Source: Mycolicibacterium sp. (GTDB lineage Bacteria; Actinomycetota; Actinomycetes; Mycobacteriales; Mycobacteriaceae). From it: 64,000 nucleotides of DNA. Made by a program: the position numbers and the translations under genes. Below, one piece after another: positions 53,239 through 60,811 of the stretch. The notes below the pieces were generated by a model, which saw nothing but the letters and a program-made list of their open reading frames with translations, was not told the origin of the DNA and did not search any database. The stretch is taken from the NCBI GenBank assembly GCA_020637165.1, contig JACJWN010000003.1, positions 1 through 64,000 on the forward strand, in the 5' to 3' direction. Each line of letters opens with the position of its first letter. The first letter of the stretch is position 1.

Positions 53239-55674
53239 TCAGTTGCGGCCGGCCGGGTGGGCGTCGAGCCACCGGTAGGTCAGAAGCTTGACGCGGTCGA
53301 TGATGAGGAATTCGGCAAAGGCGAATCCCCACACCACCGCCGCCCACATCCATCCCAGCGGTGTCATCAGTAGCCCGTAGACGGCGATCAGGGTGGCGAT
53401 CACCTGGGTCCCGACAACCGCGCCGAGCATCACCGGCGCGGGGCCGGGCCGGGACCAGAACGGGCCGCGGGTGCGGGTGACGAAAACCGTCAAGTGCCCG
53501 GCCACCGAAAGCTTGAGATAGATCAGCGTGCGGATCACGTCGCGGTCCAGGCCCCAAACCTTGTCAGCGAGCAGGAACAGCAGGAACGTCGCTGCTACCC
53601 CGGCCAGGCCCAGCGCGGTGGCGACGGTGAGCACGCCGCGCATGTCCCAGGCCGCCGGTTTGGTGGCGCCGCGGACCCGGTCGTAGGCGATGGTGAGGAT
53701 TGCGCCGTCGTTGAGCAGTGCCAGCAGCACGATCATCACCGCGGTCACCGGAAAGAAGTTCACGAAAACGATCGACAGCGTGATCAGCAGCAGGATTCGG
53801 ATGGTCTCGGCGATGCGGTACGTCGCATAGCTGGTCATCCGGGCGAAGATCTCGCGAGCCTGCCGGATCGCGGTGACGATCACCGACAACCCGGGGGCCA
53901 GCAACACCACATCGGCGGCGGCGCGGGCGGCGTCGGTCGCGCCAGCCACTGCGATCCCTGCGTCGGCCTGCTTGAGGGCGGGCGCGTCGTTGACCCCGTC
54001 TCCGGTCATCCCGACGATGTGCCCGTCGGATTGAAGCAGCCGGACGATGCGGAACTTGTGCTCCGGGAATACCTGGGCGAAACCATCGGCCGCGGCGACC
54101 TTGGCGGCAAGTTCGCCGTCGACCGTGGACCCGTCCAGGCCCGCGGCGTCGACGATGCGGTCACCCAGTCCGACCTGGCGGGCGATCTCCCGGCCGATCG
54201 CGACCTGATCCCCGGTGACCATCTTGACCTCGACACCGAGTTCCTTTGCCGCGGATATGGTTTCGGCCGAATCCTCGCGCGGCGGATCGGCCAGTGCCAG
54301 CACGCCCATCAGTCGCCAGGCGCCCTGCCCATCGGTTCGGGCGACCCCCAGTGAGCGGTATCCGTGATCGGCGAACCCATTGACGACCTCGTCCACTCGG
54401 GCGGCCGCGCCGTCCTCATCGTCCACGCCGTCCCGGTGACACAGCGCCGCGATCACCTGCGGAGCGCCCTTGCTGACCCGGAAGCGTTCTCCTGAGGCGT
54501 TGCGAACCTCTGCCTCGGTGCGTTTGTTGACCGGGTCGAATGGGGTGAAACTCTCGACGGTCACTTCGGCGGCCGATCCTGCCGCGCCGAGGACGGCCCG
54601 GTCTATCGGGTCGTTGTTCTCCGCTCGTGAGGCCCACGCCGCCACCGCCAGCACATCGTCATCGGCAACCCCCGGCGCCGCCCAACAGGAGACGAACGCC
54701 AGCCGGTTCTGGGTGAGGGTGCCGGTCTTGTCCGAACACAGCAGGTCGACTCCGCCAAGTTCCTCCACCGCGGGCAGGTGGCTGACCACCGCCTGGTGCC
54801 GGGCCAGTTTGCGGGCGCCGACCGCCATGGTGACCGACAGGACCGCCGGAAGCGCGACCGGCACGGAGGCGATGGTGACGACGAGGGCGAACTCCAGGGT
54901 TTCCAGCAACGGGTTCCCGCGGATCAGGGACACCACCACCGTGAGCGCGACCAGTACCGCGGCGAGGGCGATCAGGTAATTGCCGATGCGCAGTACGGCG
55001 CGCTGGAAGTGGCTGACGCTGCCCGCCGTCTGCACCAAAGCAGTGGTCTTGCCCATGAAGGATGACGCGCCGGTGGCGTAGACCACGGCGTCGGCTTCGC
55101 CGCGAACCAGCACCGAACCCGAATAGAGCACCTGTCCCCGTCCGCGGGGCACGGCCAGCGACTCGCCGGTCAGTGCCGACTGGTCCACCTCGATCGTGAC
55201 ATCCTCCAGCACCCGCAGATCGGCGGGCATGACGTCGCCGAGGCGCACCCGGACCACATCGCCCGGAACCAGTTCGCGCACAGCCACGGTCGACCACGCG
55301 CCGTCGCGCAGTGCCCTCGCCGAGGAGGCCAGCCCCTTCTTCAGAGCGGCGATGGCTCCGGCGGCCTGATGCTCCTCGACGAAGGCGACCACGCCGTTCA
55401 TCAACAGCAGAACCCCGATGATCGCCGCATCGGTCCAATGCCGTACGAGGACCGAAAGCACCAGTGCCACTTCGATCATCCACGGGATGGGCGCCCAGAA
55501 ATAGCCCAGGAAGATCAGGACCGGGTTGCGACGGCGCTCACTGATCTCGTTGGGGCCGTAGCGCTGCAGCCGGTTCGCCGCATCGGCGGTGCTCAAACCT
55601 TTTGCAGTGCAGTCGAGTTCGTCGAGCAGTTGCTCCAGTGGCACCTCTGCTGACACTTGGTCGGCGGCGGCCAA
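53239..55674 (-). CDS. P3A-type plasma-membrane H+-ATPase-like pump
   Basis: The 811-residue P-type ATPase has TM4 motif ASVPVALPAVLSVTMAVGA and CSDKTGTLTQN, both signatures of P3A proton pumps; the hinge is MTGDGVNDAPALKQADAGIAV. It would export protons and energise the membrane. It converges on the P2-ATPase/lipoprotein unit. The TTG at 55674 has a GGGAGG Shine-Dalgarno six bases upstream; upstream ATG 55695 and GTG 55749 are in frame without such a site. Confidence 0.84.
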   Translation of the reverse strand: MAAADQVSAEVPLEQLLDELDCTAKGLSTADAANRLQRYGPNEISERRRNPVLIFLGYFWAPIPWMIEVALVLSVLVRHWTDAAIIGVLLLMNGVVAFVEEHQAAGAIAALKKGLASSARALRDGAWSTVAVRELVPGDVVRVRLGDVMPADLRVLEDVTIEVDQSALTGESLAVPRGRGQVLYSGSVLVRGEADAVVYATGASSFMGKTTALVQTAGSVSHFQRAVLRIGNYLIALAAVLVALTVVVSLIRGNPLLETLEFALVVTIASVPVALPAVLSVTMAVGARKLARHQAVVSHLPAVEELGGVDLLCSDKTGTLTQNRLAFVSCWAAPGVADDDVLAVAAWASRAENNDPIDRAVLGAAGSAAEVTVESFTPFDPVNKRTEAEVRNASGERFRVSKGAPQVIAALCHRDGVDDEDGAAARVDEVVNGFADHGYRSLGVARTDGQGAWRLMGVLALADPPREDSAETISAAKELGVEVKMVTGDQVAIGREIARQVGLGDRIVDAAGLDGSTVDGELAAKVAAADGFAQVFPEHKFRIVRLLQSDGHIVGMTGDGVNDAPALKQADAGIAVAGATDAARAAADVVLLAPGLSVIVTAIRQAREIFARMTSYATYRIAETIRILLLITLSIVFVNFFPVTAVMIVLLALLNDGAILTIAYDRVRGATKPAAWDMRGVLTVATALGLAGVAATFLLFLLADKVWGLDRDVIRTLIYLKLSVAGHLTVFVTRTRGPFWSRPGPAPVMLGAVVGTQVIATLIAVYGLLMTPLGWMWAAVVWGFAFAEFLIIDRVKLLTYRWLDAHPAGRN

Positions 55675-55680
55675 AAAACA

Positions 55681-55686
55681 CCTCCC
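55681..55686 (-). promoter_or_regulatory. Shine-Dalgarno deciding the H+-ATPase start
   Basis: GGGAGG on the minus strand lies six bases before TTG 55674, favouring the MAAADQVSAEV N-terminus over the upstream ATG and GTG candidates. Confidence 0.5.
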
Positions 55687-55698
55687 ACTGTGCATATT

Positions 55699-55743
55699 CC
55701 GGAAGGGCATGTCCCGGAAGGCCCCTCCCCGGAAGGGCACTCG
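55699..55743. repeat. three tandem 15-bp repeats
   Basis: Units beginning ccggaagg recur at 55699, 55714 and 55729 with exact 15-bp spacing; the first and third share ccggaagggca. They lie upstream of the preferred start of the H+-ATPase gene. They could be regulator sites or, if translation starts at 55749, encode a PFR-containing pentapeptide-like repeat. Confidence 0.55.
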
Positions 55744-55876
55744 CCGCAACGGTACTCACCCGAACGCCGCACACATAGGGCCAACCGTCATCGATTCGCT
55801 GCGAAAGGCGGAGCATCCGTCGGTCCGAATACCCGCAACCGGGGCCGATTACACGGCCCCAGCCGGGAAACTCAGA

Positions 55877-57118
55877 TCAGGCCGTGACGTGGTCGATGAC
55901 CGCGTCGAACGCATTGAGAATGAACTCATCCATATCCGGATCCGACGACACCGGTTGCGAAGACTGCTTCACGATCGCGATCCCTCGCCGGCGGTCGACG
56001 TAGACCCACTGTCCATGGACGCCGATCGCGGTGATCGCCTCACGACCGGGAGTGTGGCGAATCCACCACTGCGCCCGGTAACTCCAGTCACCACCGGCCC
56101 AGGGACCCACCGCCTCGGGTCCGCGGGAGAACTTCTCCCGGCTCCCTCCTCGCTCAAGGGTCGCGATCACGCCGGCGGGAACGATCTGCTGTCCGTCGGC
56201 GATACCGCCGCTGAGCAGCATCATGGCGAACCTGGCGAGATCACGGGGTCCGGCATTGAGCCCGCCGCCGGCTACCAGTGTGCCGCAGCGGTCCAGCAGG
56301 ACGTAGGTCTCGGCCTCGGTTCCGAGTCTGGACCACAGCGCTGTGGACAGCTTGTCCTGAAACGACGTGCCGGTCGCCCGGTTGGTGAGCCAGTTGACCA
56401 CGTCGGTCTTGGGTGTCTGGTACCGGAACACGGCCCCGTGATCACGGTCGGGATCCTTCTGCAGGGTGGCCAGGAAGTCGTAGAGACCGGCCGCGTCGTC
56501 CCCGGGCTCGGCGTCCAGCCAGCCGAGCACCCGACCGTAGCGGACGATGCTCGATGTCGGGTCGGCGTAATCCTCGCTGAAATCCATGGAATTCGTCATG
56601 TCCAGCACCTGACCGATGGTCGCTGCGGTGAATGCCGACGCGGCGGCCAGTTCGGGAACCACATCGACCACCTGGGCTTTCTCGTCGAGAAGGCCGTCAT
56701 CGACGGCCATCAACGCGATCAGTCCGGCGAAGGACTTGGTCACCGACATCATCTGATGAGGCTGCGCGGCGTGCATGCCGTTGGAGTAGTGCTCGTAGAC
56801 CAGCCGATCGGGGGTGGTCACCAGGAACGAGTCGGTGAAGGTCTCACGCAGAAAGTCGGAGAAGTCCGCGCTGCCGCCTGCAGGGCGATTCACCCGAAGG
56901 TTGCTGATGTCGGTGTCCAGGTCGACGTGCAGCGGCCGCACGGGTCCACCGTTGGGAACCGGAGCGGACGGGAAGATGGTCCGCATGTGCAGGTAGGCCC
57001 ACCGGTTGTACGGCGGCGTCATCAGCGCGTTGGAACGGTCGACCCGTTTGCCGGGCGGAGGTGGGAAGCCCTCCATCAGGCCCAGTTCGTGGGCGCTCGC
57101 GTATGGGTCGTCGGTCAT
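55877..57118 (-). CDS. serine hydrolase, beta-lactamase/NylB-like
   Basis: The 413-residue penicillin-recognising-fold enzyme has the nucleophile motif S125-V-T-K128 (HQMMSVTKSF), and the following AGLIALMAVDDGLLD and later DLARFAMMLLSGG and VHGQWVYVDRRRG segments fit the class C/6-aminohexanoate-dimer hydrolase group. There is no signal peptide, so it is probably cytoplasmic. It is not the blaC type that neighbours sigC in M. tuberculosis. ATG 57118 is 40 bp after the metallothionein-like gene; upstream Pro/Ala/Thr reading is the antisense of that gene. Confidence 0.78.
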   Translation of the reverse strand: MTDDPYASAHELGLMEGFPPPPGKRVDRSNALMTPPYNRWAYLHMRTIFPSAPVPNGGPVRPLHVDLDTDISNLRVNRPAGGSADFSDFLRETFTDSFLVTTPDRLVYEHYSNGMHAAQPHQMMSVTKSFAGLIALMAVDDGLLDEKAQVVDVVPELAAASAFTAATIGQVLDMTNSMDFSEDYADPTSSIVRYGRVLGWLDAEPGDDAAGLYDFLATLQKDPDRDHGAVFRYQTPKTDVVNWLTNRATGTSFQDKLSTALWSRLGTEAETYVLLDRCGTLVAGGGLNAGPRDLARFAMMLLSGGIADGQQIVPAGVIATLERGGSREKFSRGPEAVGPWAGGDWSYRAQWWIRHTPGREAITAIGVHGQWVYVDRRRGIAIVKQSSQPVSSDPDMDEFILNAFDAVIDHVTA

Positions 57119-57158
57119 CGCCGAATCCGGGCCGTCAGTTGACGCCGCCGGTTGTCGC

Positions 57159-57314
57159 TCAGTTGGTTCCGCAGGCGCAGTCGGGGCCGCAGGAGCACTG
57201 TGTGCAGGTGCAGTTCGGGTTGTCGCAGGCGTTGTTCTGGCCGCAACTGCAGTCTGGTCCGCAGGTGCAGGGAGAGCAGGTGCAGTTCGGGTTTTCGCAG
57301 ATGGTGGCACTCAT
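57159..57314 (-). CDS. metallothionein-like protein, duplicated Cys-rich repeat
   Basis: The 51-residue protein has 14 Cys and no His or aromatic residue. Residues 6-24 and 30-48 follow the same pattern, C-x4-C-x-C-x2-C-x-C-x3-C-x-C, with a 24-residue period (ENPNCTC... and DNPNCTC...; GPDCSCG and GPDCACG). Such density means Cu(I) or Zn(II) thiolate binding. It is not similar to M. tuberculosis MymT. An AGAAGGA RBS lies eight bases before the ATG. The gene is 41 bp after sigC and 40 bp before the hydrolase, on the same strand, so it is probably in the sigC operon. Confidence 0.88.
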   Translation of the reverse strand: MSATICENPNCTCSPCTCGPDCSCGQNNACDNPNCTCTQCSCGPDCACGTN

Positions 57315-57355
57315 GGCGGCGATCCTTCTCTTTCGGTTCCGAATTACCTCAGCCG

Positions 57356-57901
57356 TCAGCCGGCGCGGTCATCGCGTCGTGCCGCGGTGATGAGATCTTC
57401 CCTCGCCCGTGCCACCCGTGAGCGGATGGTGCCCGTCGGACACCCGCAGACCTCGGCCGCTTCGGCGTAGGACAGACCCAGTACCTGGGTGAGGACCAGA
57501 GCATCCCGCCGGTCGGACTCCAGCCCGTCGAGCAGCATCCTGACTTCGATGACGTCTTCGAACCGCGCTCCTCCCGGAGTGGCCCCGAGCAATCCCTCGA
57601 GATCCACCGAAGTGGTGGTCCGGGGGCGGGCCTGGTTGCGGCGGATCTGGTCCACGACGACGCGGCGGGCGATCGAGAGCAGCCAGGTGCGCGCCGAGGA
57701 GCGGCCGGCGAACCGGGGCAGCGCACCGATCACCCGCAGGTAGGTCTCCTGGGTGAGATCGTCGGCGCTGCCGGGATCGGCTAGGAAGGCGACGGTTCGC
57801 CACACATCGCGCTCGGTCGCCCTGATGAATTGATCGAGGGCCCCGCGGTCACCTCGACCGGCAGCCATCGCCAGCCCGGTCAGCGGATCCTCGTCGGTCA
57901 C
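57356..57901 (-). CDS. sigC: ECF RNA polymerase sigma factor SigC
   Basis: The 181-residue sigma factor strongly matches M. tuberculosis SigC: GSADDLTQETYLRVIGALPRF (region 2), SSARTWLLSIARRVV, and the region-4 helix-turn-helix LSYAEAAEVCGCPTGTIRSRVARARE. There is no anti-sigma gene adjacent, as for mycobacterial sigC. SigC has been linked to copper acquisition and to ctpB expression. Here it is divergent from ctpB. GTG 57901 was chosen over TTG 57907, with small effect on the product. Confidence 0.9.
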   Translation of the reverse strand: MTDEDPLTGLAMAAGRGDRGALDQFIRATERDVWRTVAFLADPGSADDLTQETYLRVIGALPRFAGRSSARTWLLSIARRVVVDQIRRNQARPRTTTSVDLEGLLGATPGGARFEDVIEVRMLLDGLESDRRDALVLTQVLGLSYAEAAEVCGCPTGTIRSRVARAREDLITAARRDDRAG

Positions 57902-58029
57902 GACCAAAACCTTAGGTGATCGCGCCGCAGGGCGGGGCGCGGACCCGCGATCGAGGGGTAATTTGAGACGCAGCGTCGCGGAACTTTGGGCCGGTGGCAG
58001 CCGACCAATAAGGCGACTGTGCGCTATCA

Positions 58030-58047
58030 GGCCCTACCAGTAGGGCC
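58030..58047. promoter_or_regulatory. perfect palindrome before ctpB
   Basis: The arms ggccctac / gtagggcc with a 2-bp centre end 4 bp before the ctpB ribosome-binding site (gaggagg). The short centre makes an RNA hairpin unlikely, so a dimeric protein, perhaps a metal-sensing repressor, is the better reading. The regulator is unknown. Confidence 0.6.
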
Positions 58048-58059
58048 CCGAGGAGGACG

Positions 58060-60330
58060 ATGACCACCACGACCGTCGCCAGTGGAACCGACGCCCCGCC
58101 GTTGCGCCGCGTCGAACTGGACGTGTCGGGGATGACGTGCGCGGCCTGTGCCGCCCGGGTGGAGACGAGGCTGAACAAGCTCGATCACGTCCGGGCTTCC
58201 GTCAACTACGCCACCAGGGTGGCCACTGTCGACGCGCCGGAGGCCACCTCGACGGACGATCTGTGCGAGGTGGTCCGGCGGGCCGGTTACGAGGCCGATT
58301 TGCGGGCCCCCGGCACCGAGGAGCGTCCCGACCCCGACGACGCCGCCGCACGGTCACTGCTGATCCGCCTGGGCGTGGCCGCGGTCTTCTTCGTGCCGCT
58401 GTCGCATTTGTCGGTGATGTTCGCCGTACTGCCGTCGACCCGTTTCCCGGGATGGCAGTGGTTACTCACCGCGCTGGCGCTGCCGATCGTGACCTGGGCC
58501 GCCTGGCCGTTCCACCGGGTCGCGTTGCGCAATGCCCGGCACCGGACCGCGTCGATGGAGACGCTGATCTCAGTGGGCGTCACGGCGGCGACGTTGTGGT
58601 CGCTGTTCACGATCTTCGCTGCCCATCCGCAGCGCCAGACCACCGGACTCTGGCAGGCGCTGATGAGCAGCGACGCCATCTATCTGGAGGTTGCCGCCGG
58701 GGTCACGGTGTTCGTCCTGGCCGGGCGCTACTTCGAGGCGCGGGCCAAGTCGAAGGCCGGCAGTGCGTTGCGGGCTCTGGCGGCGATGAGCGCCAAGACC
58801 GTGGCGGTGCTGCACGCCGACGGCAGCGAGATGGTCATTCCCGCCGAAGAACTCAAGGAGCAGCAGCGCTTCGTGGTTCGGCCCGGAGAGACGATCGCCG
58901 CCGACGGTTTGGTGGTCGACGGCGACGCCGCCGTCGACACGAGCGCGATGACCGGCGAGTCCAAACCCGCCCGCGTGCATCCGGGTTCCGGCGTCGTCGG
59001 GGGAACGGTGGTGCTGGACGGACGCCTGGTCGTCGAAGCGGCGGCGGTCGGGGCGGACACCCACTTCGCCGCCATGGTGCGTCTTGTCGAGGAAGCCCAG
59101 GTCCAGAAGGCCGACGCGCAGCGACTGGCCGACCGCATCTCGGGCATCTTCGTGCCCGCGGTGTTCGCCATCGCGGCGGCGACTGCCGCGGGCTGGCTGC
59201 TCGCCGGCGCCGGTGCCGACAAGGCGTTCTCCGCGGCGTTGGCGGTGCTGGTCATCGCCTGCCCCTGCGCTCTGGGTCTGGCCACACCGACGGCGATGAT
59301 GGTGGCTTCGGGCCGAGGGGCCCAACTGGGCATTTTCCTCAAGGGCTACCGCGCGCTGGAGGCCATCCGCAATGTCGACACCGTCGTCTTCGACAAGACC
59401 GGCACCCTGACGACGGGACATCTTTCGGTGACTGGGGTGACCGCCGCCGTCGGATGGCAACCCGATGATGTCCTGGCCTACGCGGCCGCCGTGGAGTCCG
59501 GCTCTGAACATGCCATCGCCACGGCGATTCTGGGGGCCACCGATCGCCGTGAACCGGTGACCGGGTTCCGCGCACTTCCGGGCAACGGCGTGACCGGGAC
59601 CGTCGGCCCGGTCGGACAAACGGTCACCGTCGAGGTCGGGCGGCCAAAATGGGTGGGGCGGGAGGGGAGCGTTCCCGATCCGGTCGATGTGGCCCGGCGC
59701 GCCGCCGAGGCCCATGGGCAGACCGCTGTTCTGGTGTCGGTTGACGGGCGGGTGTGCGGTGTCGTCGCGGTGGCCGACGCGGTCAAACCCAGCGCGGCCG
59801 AAGCGGTTGCCGCGCTTAATGAAAGGGGACTGCAAACGACCCTGCTCACCGGCGACAACGCAACGGCGGCCGCCGAGGTTGGCGCCGAGGTCGGAATCGA
59901 CGATGTGATCGCAGAGGTGTTGCCCGAGGGCAAGGTCGACGTCATCGAGCAGCTGCGGGATCAGGGTCGCGTTGTCGCCATGGTCGGCGACGGGATCAAC
60001 GACGGGCCCGCCCTGGTCTCGGCGGATCTCGGACTGGCCATCGGGCGGGGTACTGATGTGGCGATCGCGGCCGCCGATGTCATCCTGGTGCGTGATGACC
60101 TGCGTTCGGTGCCGCAGGCGCTCGATCTCGCGCGGGCGACGATGCGCACCATCCGGATGAATCTGGTCTGGGCGTTCGGCTACAACGTGGCGGCCATCCC
60201 GATCGCCGCGGCCGGGCTGCTGAACCCACTAATCGCGGGTGCTGCGATGGCCTTCTCGTCGTTCTTCGTCGTCTCCAACAGCCTGCGTCTGCGGAACTTC
60301 GGACGAGGCGGTTCGGCCCCCAACTCATGA
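58060..60330 (+). CDS. ctpB: P1B-type copper-transporting ATPase CtpB
   Basis: The 756-residue ATPase has an N-terminal heavy-metal domain with GMTCAAC (C27, C30), the actuator TGES, the TM6 metal site C401-P-C403 ([12 protein letters not shown]), DKTGTLT and [10 protein letters not shown], and the C-terminal YN...MAFSS motif of Cu(I) pumps. Similarity to M. tuberculosis CtpB extends through the whole length, including GNARHRT-type and [10 protein letters not shown] segments. CtpB is thought to move Cu(I) across the membrane, possibly to supply cuproenzymes. Divergent from sigC; followed 52 bp later by a CopZ-like gene. Confidence 0.9.
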   Translation: MTTTTVASGTDAPPLRRVELDVSGMTCAACAARVETRLNKLDHVRASVNYATRVATVDAPEATSTDDLCEVVRRAGYEADLRAPGTEERPDPDDAAARSLLIRLGVAAVFFVPLSHLSVMFAVLPSTRFPGWQWLLTALALPIVTWAAWPFHRVALRNARHRTASMETLISVGVTAATLWSLFTIFAAHPQRQTTGLWQALMSSDAIYLEVAAGVTVFVLAGRYFEARAKSKAGSALRALAAMSAKTVAVLHADGSEMVIPAEELKEQQRFVVRPGETIAADGLVVDGDAAVDTSAMTGESKPARVHPGSGVVGGTVVLDGRLVVEAAAVGADTHFAAMVRLVEEAQVQKADAQRLADRISGIFVPAVFAIAAATAAGWLLAGAGADKAFSAALAVLVIACPCALGLATPTAMMVASGRGAQLGIFLKGYRALEAIRNVDTVVFDKTGTLTTGHLSVTGVTAAVGWQPDDVLAYAAAVESGSEHAIATAILGATDRREPVTGFRALPGNGVTGTVGPVGQTVTVEVGRPKWVGREGSVPDPVDVARRAAEAHGQTAVLVSVDGRVCGVVAVADAVKPSAAEAVAALNERGLQTTLLTGDNATAAAEVGAEVGIDDVIAEVLPEGKVDVIEQLRDQGRVVAMVGDGINDGPALVSADLGLAIGRGTDVAIAAADVILVRDDLRSVPQALDLARATMRTIRMNLVWAFGYNVAAIPIAAAGLLNPLIAGAAMAFSSFFVVSNSLRLRNFGRGGSAPNS

Positions 60331-60382
60331 CGGCGTCCGAAAGCCCGTAGACAATCATGCTGAATAAAGAAAGGGTTAGTCA

Positions 60383-60598
60383 GTGTCTCAGGAATTCTCC
60401 GTCACCGGCTTGAGCTGCCAGAGTTGCGTCAAGCACGTCACCACCGCGCTGACCGCGCTTCCGGGCGTCGACTCCGTGCGGGTCGACCTCGGCAGCGACG
60501 CGCCGTCGAAGGTCTATGTCGACGCATCCCGTCCGCTGGGGGATGATGAAGTACAGGCCGCCCTCGCGGAAGAAGGCGACTACTCGCTGGTCAGGTGA
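60383..60598 (+). CDS. heavy-metal-associated (CopZ-like) copper chaperone
   Basis: The 71-residue single HMA domain has GLSCQSC (C12, C15) and a beta-alpha-beta-beta-alpha-beta pattern. It would carry Cu(I) to CtpB or the sensor. GTG start with an aaaggg sequence upstream. It lies just after ctpB and is likely in the same operon. Confidence 0.85.
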   Translation: MSQEFSVTGLSCQSCVKHVTTALTALPGVDSVRVDLGSDAPSKVYVDASRPLGDDEVQAALAEEGDYSLVR

Positions 60599-60648
60599 AG
60601 ACCTTCCGGCGGGTCAGTGTGGACGTCGGGGAGATAGGGAGCAAGGCG

Positions 60649-60792
60649 ATGCCTCGAGCTGTCGGAGATCGGTACGCGTGCGGACAATGCGGCGCGGCCC
60701 TGGTGTACGAGAAGGCCTGTCCCTGCTGTAAGTCGGCCGGCGACCACGTCGAGATGTGCTGCGGGGAGCAGATGGCCAAGGTCGATTCCTGA
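60649..60792 (+). CDS. small Cys-rich zinc-ribbon-like protein
   Basis: The 47-residue protein has seven Cys in CGQC, CPCC and MCCG. The motif set suggests a zinc ribbon or desulforedoxin-like knuckle with additional thiols. The ATG at 60649 is preceded by aggga; the frame is open back to GTG 60595, which overlaps the chaperone stop, so a 65-residue form is possible. Likely in the copper operon; role unknown. Confidence 0.68.
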   Translation: MPRAVGDRYACGQCGAALVYEKACPCCKSAGDHVEMCCGEQMAKVDS

Positions 60793-60811
60793 GGCGTTAG
60801 CGCCTGTTGGT

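Noticed and set aside
57119-57310. N-terminal Pro/Ala/Thr-rich extension of the serine hydrolase
   Set aside because: This stretch is another frame of the metallothionein-like gene on the same strand; the ATG at 57118 starts at a normal N-terminus.
57902-58059. SigC promoter (SSSAAT-N16-20-CGTSSS) for ctpB
   Set aside because: No properly spaced match found by eye; gaccaat is present but no correctly placed CGT element.
60792-60805. Hairpin aggcg-ttag-cgcct between convergent genes as a terminator
   Set aside because: Only 5 bp of stem and no U tract; too weak to call.
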